Shown here in pieces: positions 1-7,499 of a stretch of 13,390 nucleotides of DNA. Source of the DNA: RUG14223 sp051881075 (GTDB lineage Bacteria; Bacillota; Clostridia; Oscillospirales; Acutalibacteraceae); NCBI GenBank assembly GCA_051881075.1, contig JBJEPE010000054.1, forward strand, positions 1 through 13,390, in the 5' to 3' direction. The notes under the pieces are model-generated. The model saw only the letters and a list, made by a program, of their open reading frames with translations, made no database searches and was not told where the DNA came from. A program made the position numbers and the translations under genes. Within the stretch, counting starts at the first letter, position 1. The number at the start of each line of letters is the position of its first letter.

Positions 1-2
1 TG

Positions 3-47
3 GTAGCCAAGACCGCACCCGAGCAGATGACCATCAAGGAGTACTAG
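3..47 (+). CDS. possible 3' end of an unidentified plus-strand gene
   Basis: Reading + frame 3 from the window edge gives a short open stretch of 14 codons ending in MTIKEY and a TAG at 45-47. The codons mostly end in G or C, as in a well-expressed gene, and no alternative reading of this stretch continues the gene opposite. Its stop overlaps the stop of the minus-strand malQ-glgP gene (44-46), both using the same CTAG. Fourteen residues are too few to name a family, and the stretch could be chance. The alternative is non-coding DNA downstream of the truncated gene. Confidence 0.3.
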   Translation, partial: VAKTAPEQMTIKEY

Positions 48-2953
48 CTATCACTGCCTGTAAGCTTTGTGATGTATGCTGAAAGCTCAGGATTTGCAAG
101 TCCTAACCAGCGACGCTGAGTTATACCGTTTGTCTTATTCTGGAAACGCTCAGGATATAATGCATACCAATCGTCAAGTACGTCATGCTTAAGTATCTCT
201 GTGTGTATCTCTGCAACACCGTTAGTGTACTTTGAAGCATATATTGCCAAACGTGCCATATGAACAACACCACTGTCAAGTATGCGCATACGCTCAAGCT
301 TAGTTGTACCCTTCTCGTCAGGAACATCAAGTCCCTTCTGACGGTACTCATTCTCCATATACTTATGGATTCTGTCTATTATCTCATAAACCTCAGGAAT
401 AGTATGACGCATAAGCTCAATATTCCACTTTTCAAGAGCCTCGCTCATTACCGTATGGTTAGTATAAGCAAATACATTCTTTGCAATATTGAGTGCGTAC
501 TCAAAGTCTACACCCTCAAGCTGAAGCAGTCTGATAAGCTCCGGAATAGATACTACCGGGTGTGTATCGTTAAGCTGAATTGCACAGAAGTCAGCAAGCT
601 TGCTGAAATCATTGCCGTTCTTCTTCTTATATTTCTTTAATATATCCTGCAATGATGCGCTACAGAAGAAGTACTGTTGCTTTAATCTGAGGCGTTTGCC
701 CTCATAGCTGTTATCATTAGGATAAAGCACCTTAGATATATTCTCTGCACTGTTCTTTTCTATGACAGAGCCGGCATAATCGCCGTTATTAAATTCTACA
801 AAGCCAAATTCATTTACGGCTTCACTCTGCCAAAGTCTGAGTGTATTTATATTATCTGTGCCGTAGCCGATAATTGCCATATCGTACGGTACAGCAAGTA
901 TCTCCTGATCTGCAAAACGTACCTTTACTGCGTCCTCGGCACGTCTGATGCACCACGGATCACCGAAACGCTGCCAATCATCTGCAACCTCTACCTGTCT
1001 GCCGTCAACTATCTCCTGCTTGAACAGTCCGTATTTATAGCGGATTCCATAGCCGTCAAGAGGAATATCATGTGTTGCGGCCGAATCAAGGAAGCAGGCG
1101 GCAAGTCTGCCAAGACCGCCGTTACCTAATGCGGCATCCTCAACATCCTCAAGGTTAGCGATGTCAACGCCCTTCTTCTTAAGCTCGCTCTTAACCGTGT
1201 CGAGTATTCCCAGACAGTAGAGATTGTTATATATCATTCTGCCCATAAGGAACTCAGCGGAGAAGTAATAGGCTCTGCGCTTATTGGAGTGGTCAATCTT
1301 GCTTCTCTCCCAGTTTTGTGAGATATATCCCATTACTGCCTTGCCTACTACATTGTGAAGCTCTGACTCTGAAAGGTCATTAAGCTCCTTACAATATTCA
1401 CTTCTGGCAATATATGTGATTGCATCAATTAAATTACTGTTGTTCTTTTTCATATTTTCTTCTCCCATTCTGTCATATGCCATTGTCATGTCATATATCC
1501 TTTGAGCAAGCTTATCTGTAAGGGCCTTGCTGTCTAATCTCCATGTCCAGTTACCGCCTGTTGTAGACGGTATATTCATTCTTGCCTCACTGCCTAAGCC
1601 GAGGAAATCCTGCATTTGAATAATCGCACAGTTGCTTATGCTGGAGTAAGCCGTACGTATAACGCCCCAGTTATAGCCTTCCTGCTCATTAAGCTTGCAG
1701 TACTTAATGATGTGCTTTTTATCTTCATCGGTTGCTTTATCATACCATCCCATAAGGGTATCGTTATCATGTGTTCCGGTATAAACAACACAATTCTTAG
1801 TATAGTTATGTGGCAGATAATCGTTTGCCTCGCCTGAATCAAACGCAAACTCAAGTATCTTCATTCCCGGATAACCGGAATCCTTAAGAAGCTGTTTAAC
1901 TCCCGGTGTAAGTAATCCCAAGTCTTCTGCGATTATATCTATTTCTCCGAGTTGTTCACGCATTTTGTCAAAGAACTGTATGCCCGGACCCTCTCTCCAG
2001 CTACCGTTAATTGCATTCTCTGCACCGTAAGGTATTGTATAGTAAGAATCAAATGCTCTGAAATGGTCTATTCTTGTAACATCAAACAGAGCGGAAACGT
2101 TTTTTATTCTTTCAAACCACCATTTGTAATCTGTACTCTTAAGATAATCCCAATCATATATCGGATTGCCCCAGAGTTGGCCTGTTTTTGAAAAATAATC
2201 CGGAGGGCAGCCTGCCACAAACTTAGGATTGTTCTTTTCATCAATTAAGAATACCTGTGGGTTTGCCCACATATCGGCACTGTCTGCCGCAACATATATA
2301 GGAATATCGCCTATTATTTTAATGCCAAGTGAGTTTACATAGCTTTTAAAGTTTTTCCATTGTTCAAAGAATTTATACTGCACGAACTGCCAGAACAGCA
2401 TATCGTCCGCAAATTCTTTCTTATACTTTTCAACAGCTTCAGGCTTACGCAGCTTTATGTCCTCATCGTCCCATTCAAGCCATGATTTCATATTAAATGA
2501 GCTTTTTACGGACATATAAAGGGCATAATTCTCTATCCAGTTTGAATTTTCTTCCAAAAAGCTCTCAAACTCCGCCTTTTTTGCCTTAGACAAATCTTTA
2601 AAGCGGGCAAATGCAATTCTCAGTACTTTAAATCTGTTGTTGTATATCTTCTCATAGTCAACATAACCGTCATTGCTGCCCCAATCAAGGTTCTCATACT
2701 CGCCCTTTTTCAGGAGTTTATCCTTTTTGAGGTAATCCAGATCTATCATGTAAGGATTGCCTGCAAAGGTTGAGAATGACTGATAAGGTGAGTCACCGTA
2801 GCTTGTAGGGCCAATAGGAAGTATCTGCCAGTATTTTTGTCCTGCTTTTTTCAAAAAATCGGCAAACTTGTAGGCCGCATCGCCTATTGTTCCTATACCG
2901 TAAGGTGACGGCAAAGAAGTTATCGACATAAGTACTCCTGCGCTTCTAACCAT
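44..2953 (-). CDS. malQ: 4-alpha-glucanotransferase (MalQ) fused to a C-terminally truncated glycogen phosphorylase (GlgP)
   Basis: 969 residues in one frame. Residues 1-495 are a full GH77 amylomaltase, which transfers alpha-1,4-glucan segments between maltodextrins in the cytoplasm. Visible residues are the nucleophile D296 in TRIDHFRA, acid/base E343 in IAEDLG and D396 in YTGTHDNDT. From about 501 the sequence is GT35 glycogen phosphorylase: YYFSAEFLMGR (562-572), ALGNGGLGRLAA (608-619), IQLNDTHP (792-799), NHTVMSEALEKW (832-843) and NKTNGITQRRW (939-949). It then stops at 969. Phosphorylases have about 800 residues; here only about 469 are present. The missing C-terminal half normally carries the KRIHEYKRQ motif and the PLP-binding lysine in GTGNMKF, so phosphorolysis by this polypeptide is not expected. 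The start is ATG at 2953, preceded by GGAGAG at good spacing. The transferase half should be active. Truncation could be a real rearrangement or an assembly break. Confidence 0.93.
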   Translation of the reverse strand: MVRSAGVLMSITSLPSPYGIGTIGDAAYKFADFLKKAGQKYWQILPIGPTSYGDSPYQSFSTFAGNPYMIDLDYLKKDKLLKKGEYENLDWGSNDGYVDYEKIYNNRFKVLRIAFARFKDLSKAKKAEFESFLEENSNWIENYALYMSVKSSFNMKSWLEWDDEDIKLRKPEAVEKYKKEFADDMLFWQFVQYKFFEQWKNFKSYVNSLGIKIIGDIPIYVAADSADMWANPQVFLIDEKNNPKFVAGCPPDYFSKTGQLWGNPIYDWDYLKSTDYKWWFERIKNVSALFDVTRIDHFRAFDSYYTIPYGAENAINGSWREGPGIQFFDKMREQLGEIDIIAEDLGLLTPGVKQLLKDSGYPGMKILEFAFDSGEANDYLPHNYTKNCVVYTGTHDNDTLMGWYDKATDEDKKHIIKYCKLNEQEGYNWGVIRTAYSSISNCAIIQMQDFLGLGSEARMNIPSTTGGNWTWRLDSKALTDKLAQRIYDMTMAYDRMGEENMKKNNSNLIDAITYIARSEYCKELNDLSESELHNVVGKAVMGYISQNWERSKIDHSNKRRAYYFSAEFLMGRMIYNNLYCLGILDTVKSELKKKGVDIANLEDVEDAALGNGGLGRLAACFLDSAATHDIPLDGYGIRYKYGLFKQEIVDGRQVEVADDWQRFGDPWCIRRAEDAVKVRFADQEILAVPYDMAIIGYGTDNINTLRLWQSEAVNEFGFVEFNNGDYAGSVIEKNSAENISKVLYPNDNSYEGKRLRLKQQYFFCSASLQDILKKYKKKNGNDFSKLADFCAIQLNDTHPVVSIPELIRLLQLEGVDFEYALNIAKNVFAYTNHTVMSEALEKWNIELMRHTIPEVYEIIDRIHKYMENEYRQKGLDVPDEKGTTKLERMRILDSGVVHMARLAIYASKYTNGVAEIHTEILKHDVLDDWYALYPERFQNKTNGITQRRWLGLANPELSAYITKLTGSDS
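1451..1466 (-). promoter_or_regulatory. internal ribosome binding site and ATG at the MalQ/GlgP boundary
   Basis: Inside the fused gene, exactly at the domain boundary, GGGAG (1466-1462) lies 8 nt upstream of an in-frame ATG (codon 501, 1453-1451). Translation from it would give a separate 469-residue GlgP fragment beginning MKKNNSNL. The layout looks like two formerly separate genes whose stop was lost. Whether the site is used cannot be told from sequence. Confidence 0.4.
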
Positions 2954-3001
2954 AATAAACTCTCCAATCGATTAAATTTTCTTAGATAATCTGAAACCTA
3001 C

Positions 3002-3015
3002 AGGAAACGTTTTCG
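3002..3015. promoter_or_regulatory. CcpA (cre) or LacI/MalR-type operator of malQ-glgP
   Basis: The minus-strand reading CGAAAACGTTTCCT matches the catabolite-responsive element consensus TGWAARCGYTWNCW at all but the first base, and has the central CG and imperfect symmetry typical of LacI-family operators. It lies about 22-35 nt downstream of the expected transcription start of the promoter at 3044-3072 and 48 nt before the ATG, a position where a bound repressor would block transcription. A maltose regulator of the MalR type is the alternative binder. Confidence 0.55.
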
Positions 3016-3043
3016 TAAATAGACAAAAACCAAATTGCAATAT

Positions 3044-3072
3044 ATTTTAGCACACTAAATAAAGTTTTACAA
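3044..3072 (-). promoter_or_regulatory. sigma-A-type promoter of malQ-glgP
   Basis: On the minus strand, TTGTAA (3072-3067) is separated by exactly 17 nt from TAAAAT (3049-3044). The TG of an extended -10 precedes the -10 hexamer. Predicted start is near 3037, giving a leader of about 84 nt that contains the operator at 3002-3015. The region from here to cinA (3073-3217) is very AT-rich and shows no gene. Confidence 0.6.
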
Positions 3073-3217
3073 GATATTTTATAAAAATTCCTAAATTTTA
3101 AGGTTATTTTTACCTATTGTACAAAAATATAGTATGTTTTTTGTGTAAATACAATAATAAGATTTAGAAAAAACATTACTGCGTAAACAAATTTGTCGCA
3201 TAGTTATTTGTTGCAAA

Positions 3218-4468
3218 TTACATTTCTTCAGCGGTGCGTAACGCCTCAAAAATTACCCGTGAAGCCGCTAAATATCTGATTAAATCACGTTCATTGCCGG
3301 TTCCGTGACCTAATTGTAACCTTTTGGAAACGGTTTTGTTACTTGTTGATATTCCTATATAAACCGTGCCCACGGGATCATCATCCGTACCACCCATTGG
3401 TCCTGCATAACCGGTAGTGGATATGCCTATATCAGCTCCGCTCAACTTTCTAACGCCGTCTGCCATTTCTTCGGCTGTCCTTGAAGAAACCTCAGTATAC
3501 TTCTCAATGGTTGCGTGAGAAACACCGAGTATCTGCTCCTTTATACGGTTAGAATATGAGCATACTCCACATTCAAACACTCCGCTTGCGCCCGATACAT
3601 CCGTTATTCTCTTAGACACCAGTCCACCCGTACAGCTTTCCGCTGTTGCTATCTTAAGATTCTTTGAAATCAAGGTTTTAACCAATGCGGTTTGTAGATT
3701 TCCGATATCGATACCGTAAATATATTTCTTACCAATGATCTGCTCTACTATTTCTATTACAGGGCTGATAAGCTTCCTTGCCTCTTTTGCGCTTTCTGCA
3801 CAAGCCGTTACACGCAAAAGGACTTCTCCATCTTTAGCATATGGCGCAAGAGTAGGATTCTTCAGATTGGTCATAAGCTCTTTAAGCTTGCTCTCTGCCT
3901 GTGCCTCGCCTATACCGAAAAGATGTATATTGGTGCTTACCAGCGTAGTATTCGTCCTGCGTGAGAGGTACGGCTCAACACTTGCGCTGAACATCGCCTT
4001 CATCTCTCTTGGCGGTCCGGGTAACAGTATAGCTGTTTTACCGTTTTTCTCAAGTATAATACCCGGTGCGGTACCGTTCCTATTCTGCATTACAATAGCA
4101 TTCTGCGGCACCACGGCCTGCTTACGGTTATTCTCTGTCATTACCTTATTGGTTCTGGTAAAATAATCATTAATGATTTGCAATGCCTCACTGTTAAGCA
4201 CCATTTTTTCTTCAAAAAATTCCGCAACCGTTTCTTTTGTAATATCATCACCTGTTGGGCCTAAGCCACCGGTAAGTATAACAAGATCGTTAGATTCAAA
4301 GGCACTTTTAATACAGTTACTCAGTCTTTCGGGATTATCTCCTACGGTGGTATGCTTATAAACGTTTATACCCAGCATAGCAAGACGCGTTGCGATAAAT
4401 GCCGAATTTGTGTTTACTGTATCACCAAGTAAAAGCTCTGTCCCTACACAAATTATCTCACAGTTCAT
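3218..4468 (-). CDS. cinA: CinA-family protein (MoCF-like domain plus nicotinamide-nucleotide amidase)
   Basis: 416 residues, the usual length for two-domain CinA. The N-terminal COG1058/MoCF-like domain (1 to about 170) begins EIICVGTELLLGD and has TGGLGPTGDD (66-75) and PGPPREM (150-156). The C-terminal CinA_C/PncC domain (about 255-412) has AESCTGG (276-282) with the probable nucleophile S278, and GPMGGTDDDPVGTVY (356-370). In characterised relatives the C-terminal domain deamidates NMN to NaMN in pyridine-nucleotide salvage, and the N-terminal domain hydrolyses ADP-ribose. I chose the ATG at 4468 because AAGGAGA stands 5 nt before it and the family begins here. A longer reading from 4549 would overlap a candidate promoter. 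It lies upstream of malQ-glgP, which has its own promoter. In many Firmicutes cinA neighbours recA, which is not seen here. Confidence 0.95.
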   Translation of the reverse strand: MNCEIICVGTELLLGDTVNTNSAFIATRLAMLGINVYKHTTVGDNPERLSNCIKSAFESNDLVILTGGLGPTGDDITKETVAEFFEEKMVLNSEALQIINDYFTRTNKVMTENNRKQAVVPQNAIVMQNRNGTAPGIILEKNGKTAILLPGPPREMKAMFSASVEPYLSRRTNTTLVSTNIHLFGIGEAQAESKLKELMTNLKNPTLAPYAKDGEVLLRVTACAESAKEARKLISPVIEIVEQIIGKKYIYGIDIGNLQTALVKTLISKNLKIATAESCTGGLVSKRITDVSGASGVFECGVCSYSNRIKEQILGVSHATIEKYTEVSSRTAEEMADGVRKLSGADIGISTTGYAGPMGGTDDDPVGTVYIGISTSNKTVSKRLQLGHGTGNERDLIRYLAASRVIFEALRTAEEM

Positions 4469-4522
4469 AGTATCTCCTTTCTTATTCCGCTTTTTCAGAA
4501 ATCGAACAATTTTTATTATCTT

Positions 4523-4531
4523 TTTATAGCA
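4523..4531 (-). promoter_or_regulatory. extended -10 candidate promoter of cinA
   Basis: TGCTATAAA on the minus strand is a textbook extended -10. The -35 region is poor (TTAATG, about 18 nt upstream), which extended -10 promoters tolerate. It lies 55 nt upstream of the chosen cinA ATG. Confidence 0.4.
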
Positions 4532-4566
4532 TACTGTCATGTAGATCATTAAACTTTATAATATGA

Positions 4567-4595
4567 ATATTATCACAAAAATGAATTAATAACAA
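4567..4595 (-). promoter_or_regulatory. second candidate sigma-A promoter of cinA
   Basis: TTGTTA (4595-4590) and TAATAT (4572-4567) are separated by exactly 17 nt on the minus strand, about 100 nt upstream of the cinA ATG. The divergent intergenic region 4469-4708 otherwise shows no gene. Confidence 0.4.
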
Positions 4596-4611
4596 GCTAT
4601 TTATGCGGCAA

Positions 4612-4644
4612 GCAATATATTAAAACTTAATTGCATCATAACGA
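4612..4644 (+). promoter_or_regulatory. weak candidate sporulation (sigma-E-like) promoter
   Basis: CAATATATT followed after about 15 nt by CATAACGA resembles the mother-cell sigma-E pattern (ATATT, then CATACANT) only partly. It is offered because the downstream gene resembles spore-cortex enzymes and no well-spaced sigma-A promoter is seen: TTGACT at 4655-4660 has no -10 at the right distance. Confidence 0.2.
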
Positions 4645-4708
4645 CACATTTTTTTGACTAATTCAGTATTATATTAAGAGCAATTTTTTAAACAGAAAGG
4701 AAAGCACT

Positions 4709-5974
4709 ATGATACATATTGTCAGCCCGGGTGAAACCGTAAACTCCATAGCCTCAGAATATAATATACCGCCAAGCCGTCTGATGTACGATAACCAGAT
4801 ATCATCAGATCAGATATTGGTTGTCGGTCAGGCACTTGTGGTACTTATACCCACACAGGTACATTTTGTTAAGCCGAATGATACCTTGTACTCCATTGCT
4901 GCCATGCACGGTATAACAGTAAACCAGCTTATTCGTAATAATCCGTTTCTTGCAAATTCATTCCTTAAAAGCGGTGAATACATTGTAATAAGCTATGAAT
5001 CCGACAGGGAGCAACGCATAACCTCCAACGGCTACGCATATCCCTATATAAGTGAAAATATCCTGCGTGAAGTACTGCCCTATATGTCAGAGATTTCTCC
5101 GTTCTCTTACGGATTTACAGAGGACGGCACGCTTATAAACATGGACGACGACTTCATACTCAATAATGCAAAGCAGTTCGGAGTTAATCCCATGCTTGTG
5201 CTTACACCGCACAGTGCGCTTAACGCCTTTAACAATAATTTGATTAATAAGCTTGTAAACAATCCGGCTGCGCAGAATAAGCTTATATATGAGCTTCTTG
5301 CTAAAGTGCAGGAAAAGGGCTATACAGGGGTAGATATGGACTTTGAATATATCTTGCCCGAAAACAGAGATCTTTACACATCATTTGTTGCTAAGCTTGC
5401 AGAAGAAATGCACCGATACGGATATAGGGTCACCGTTGCGCTTGCGCCAAAGACATCAGCGGACCAAAAGGGACTTCTGTATGAGGGAATAGACTACGGC
5501 GGATTGGGCAGCGTAGCGGACTCAGTACTGCTTATGACATACGAATGGGGCTATAAATACGGTCCGCCTATGGCTATAGCACCTATACCGAGCGTTCGGC
5601 GTGTAGTGGAATACGCTATATCTGAGATACCTGCTGAGAAAGTAGACCTTGGCATACCTAATTATGCCTATGATTGGCCGTTACCGTTTGAAAAGGGCGT
5701 GACCTCCGCAGAAACCATCGGCTACATTCAGGCCATTGATTTAGCATCAAGATATAACGCCATAATACAGTACGACAATTATGCCGAAGCACCGTTCTTT
5801 GAATATCAAAGCAACGGTATAAACCACATTGTATGGTTTGAGGACGCACGCAGTATAGGGGCAAAGTTTAATCTTATAAAACAGTACTCTCTGCGCGGTT
5901 GCGGGTACTGGAACATAATGCGACCTTTTAGGTCAAATTACCTTATTTTAAACAATAATTTTTATCTTGGCTAG
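4709..5974 (+). CDS. LysM-LysM-GH18 glycoside hydrolase, SleL/YaaH-like cortex-lytic type
   Basis: 421 residues. Two LysM peptidoglycan-binding modules (about 1-47 and 50-96) precede a GH18 domain (about 105-415). The GH18 catalytic signature is GVDMDFEY (207-214), with D209, D211 and acid/base E213. MTYEWGYKYGP (276-286) and the late WNIMRPF are also family features. Architecture and length match SleL/YaaH, N-acetylglucosaminidases that trim spore-cortex fragments during germination. As in those proteins there is no signal peptide: the first LysM starts at residue 1, which suits a protein placed in the spore coat from the mother cell. The ATG at 4709 follows AAAGGAAAG. It is divergent from cinA, and the next gene downstream on the same strand has its own promoter. 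A vegetative muramidase-like role cannot be excluded. Confidence 0.9.
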   Translation: MIHIVSPGETVNSIASEYNIPPSRLMYDNQISSDQILVVGQALVVLIPTQVHFVKPNDTLYSIAAMHGITVNQLIRNNPFLANSFLKSGEYIVISYESDREQRITSNGYAYPYISENILREVLPYMSEISPFSYGFTEDGTLINMDDDFILNNAKQFGVNPMLVLTPHSALNAFNNNLINKLVNNPAAQNKLIYELLAKVQEKGYTGVDMDFEYILPENRDLYTSFVAKLAEEMHRYGYRVTVALAPKTSADQKGLLYEGIDYGGLGSVADSVLLMTYEWGYKYGPPMAIAPIPSVRRVVEYAISEIPAEKVDLGIPNYAYDWPLPFEKGVTSAETIGYIQAIDLASRYNAIIQYDNYAEAPFFEYQSNGINHIVWFEDARSIGAKFNLIKQYSLRGCGYWNIMRPFRSNYLILNNNFYLG

Positions 5975-6008
5975 CGGTTTAGGTAACAATATTGTAGTAA
6001 TTAAATTG

Positions 6009-6037
6009 TTGATGTTTTCTACTGCGTATGTTAAAAT
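6009..6037 (+). promoter_or_regulatory. sigma-A-type promoter of the transglutaminase-like lipoprotein
   Basis: TTGATG (6009-6014), a 17-nt spacer, then TAAAAT (6032-6037) preceded by the TG of an extended -10. A perfect 10-bp palindrome, ACAATATTGT (5986-5995), lies just upstream of the -35 and could be a regulator site. The rest of the 110-nt gap after the GH18 gene shows nothing else. Confidence 0.6.
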
Positions 6038-6084
6038 ATAACTAAGTTAAGTGTGCGAAAAAAACTACAGGAAGTGAAGCTATA

Positions 6085-7431
6085 ATGTTAAGAAAAACAA
6101 CCGTTTCCATATTGCTGTGCATATGTATGGTGATTTGCAGTGGATGCGATAGTTTGGATTCCTTTACAAATTTTATATCGGAGCTGACAAGCTCAGACAG
6201 CACAGAAAACCTGATAATAGCAGGCGAAGTAACCGACTATACGGAAATTGCCGCATATGAGCCTTACAGCGGTGAATATTACAGATACTTTGAAAATAAA
6301 TTCGGATATGAAAGCCTTGAAAATGATGATTTAAAGAAATGCTACGAAAAAATAAGTCAAAATATATTCAGCATATCAGAGAAGGCTAACACAGACGGCA
6401 GATTTTGTGTAAAGCAGATATGTATGCTTAACTGTGATCTAAGCGAACGGGATATCCGTCAGACTATATTTGCATATGAGATAGACAATCCACAGATATT
6501 TTGGCTTGATAACACTTTTGCATACGGCATTAACGACGGAAACACTATCATACAGTTATATTCTTACATTCCTGCTTCAGAGTGTAGCAAGCTGCTGACA
6601 AAGCTTCAGTCAAGTATCAAGAAGATAGTGGACTCCATTCCGTCAGGTATGACGATATATGAGCGTGAACTGTACTTACATGATTATATTGTAAGTAAAA
6701 TTAAATATGCCGACAAGATAAAGAGCATCTCCGACGGTTGGGAGTATTTCACCAGTATTGGGGCTTTGCTCAATAATTCCGCAGTATGTGAGGGCTATGC
6801 CAAAGCAATGCAGTTGCTTCTATCAAGTACTGATATAGAATGTATTTTAGTAAACGGAAAAAGCAAAAACGAGCTTCATATGTGGAATTTAGTTAGCATT
6901 AACGGCGAATGGTATCACCTTGACCCAACTTGGGATGATGCCGACAGCGGCATATCATATAGATACTTTAACCTTTCAGATGATGAAATAAAGCTGGATC
7001 ATATTATATCAGACCTGTATTCAGAGCTTTCTGACGATCAGATTTGCGGTACAAACGGAAAAAGCAAAGAGCTTTTCAATTTTAAGTTGCCTCAATCTAC
7101 CTCTACAAAGTATAATTTCTTTAATCAAAGTGCATTATTGTTTGAGGGATTAGACACACAGACAGATGAAAATTTCATCTCTGCTTTAGTTGACGCCGCA
7201 CAAAATAAAAAAGAAAAAATCTACGTTAAAGTCGCTGAAAAGCAAAGCTTCGAGGAGGTTATTAACGTACTGTTCTACAACAGTCCGAATAAATACTTCT
7301 ACTACGTAGCGGAAGCAAACAGCCGCCTGTTCGAGCTTGGATACAAATACAGAATAGAAAGCGAAAACGCCACAGTATCAAAGGATAGCGACATGAAAAC
7401 GATTGAGATAATAATAGAGCTTGTCGATTAA
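6085..7431 (+). CDS. transglutaminase-like domain lipoprotein
   Basis: 448 residues. An N-terminal signal (1-20) ends in a lipobox-like ICSGC with Cys21, so the protein is probably lipid-anchored outside the membrane. The cysteine at -3 is unusual for a lipobox. A transglutaminase-like (papain-fold) core spans about 190-300. The catalytic triad is visible: C235 in AVCEGYAKA, H265 in LHMWNLV and D280 in YHLDPTWDD. Such surface proteins in Clostridia are thought to act as peptidases or cross-linkers on the cell wall, but the substrate is not known. Residues 300-448 match nothing I recognise. The ATG at 6085 is preceded by AGGAAGTG at about 8 nt. It follows the GH18 gene by 110 nt with its own promoter and ends at a bidirectional terminator. 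Confidence 0.88.
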   Translation: MLRKTTVSILLCICMVICSGCDSLDSFTNFISELTSSDSTENLIIAGEVTDYTEIAAYEPYSGEYYRYFENKFGYESLENDDLKKCYEKISQNIFSISEKANTDGRFCVKQICMLNCDLSERDIRQTIFAYEIDNPQIFWLDNTFAYGINDGNTIIQLYSYIPASECSKLLTKLQSSIKKIVDSIPSGMTIYERELYLHDYIVSKIKYADKIKSISDGWEYFTSIGALLNNSAVCEGYAKAMQLLLSSTDIECILVNGKSKNELHMWNLVSINGEWYHLDPTWDDADSGISYRYFNLSDDEIKLDHIISDLYSELSDDQICGTNGKSKELFNFKLPQSTSTKYNFFNQSALLFEGLDTQTDENFISALVDAAQNKKEKIYVKVAEKQSFEEVINVLFYNSPNKYFYYVAEANSRLFELGYKYRIESENATVSKDSDMKTIEIIIELVD

Positions 7432-7444
7432 AAACTTATAAATA

Positions 7445-7499
7445 ACAAAAAACAGGGATTGCAGTAAGCTATTGCTCATTGCAATCCTTTTCTTTTTTG
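7445..7499. terminator. bidirectional intrinsic terminator between convergent genes
   Basis: GGATTGCA (7456-7463) and TGCAATCC (7480-7487) form a perfect 8-bp stem, with an inner AGC/GCT stem in the 16-nt loop. On the plus strand it is followed by TTTTCTTTTTT; on the minus strand the opposite flank reads TGTTTTTTGTT. It can end both the transglutaminase-like gene and queH. The hairpin overlaps the last codons and stop of queH. Confidence 0.8.

Noticed and set aside
260..640. Open frame of 126 codons opposite the GlgP region
   Set aside because: It is antisense to conserved phosphorylase sequence with no recognisable protein features.
3117..3147. AT-only hairpin ACAAAAA...TTTTTTGT downstream of cinA as a terminator
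   Set aside because: The stem has almost no G-C pairs and a long loop, so it is too weak to call. cinA may read through toward malQ-glgP.
3735..4166. Open frame of 143 codons on the plus strand
   Set aside because: It lies wholly inside the well-supported cinA on the opposite strand, and its protein shows no motif or ribosome site. It is a shadow frame.
4469..4549. Upstream extension of cinA to an ATG at 4549
   Set aside because: The added 27 residues are not part of the family, have no ribosome site and overlap an extended -10 element.
4655..4660. TTGACT as the -35 box of the GH18 gene
   Set aside because: No -10-like hexamer sits 16-18 nt downstream; TATTAT and TATATT are only 7-10 nt away.
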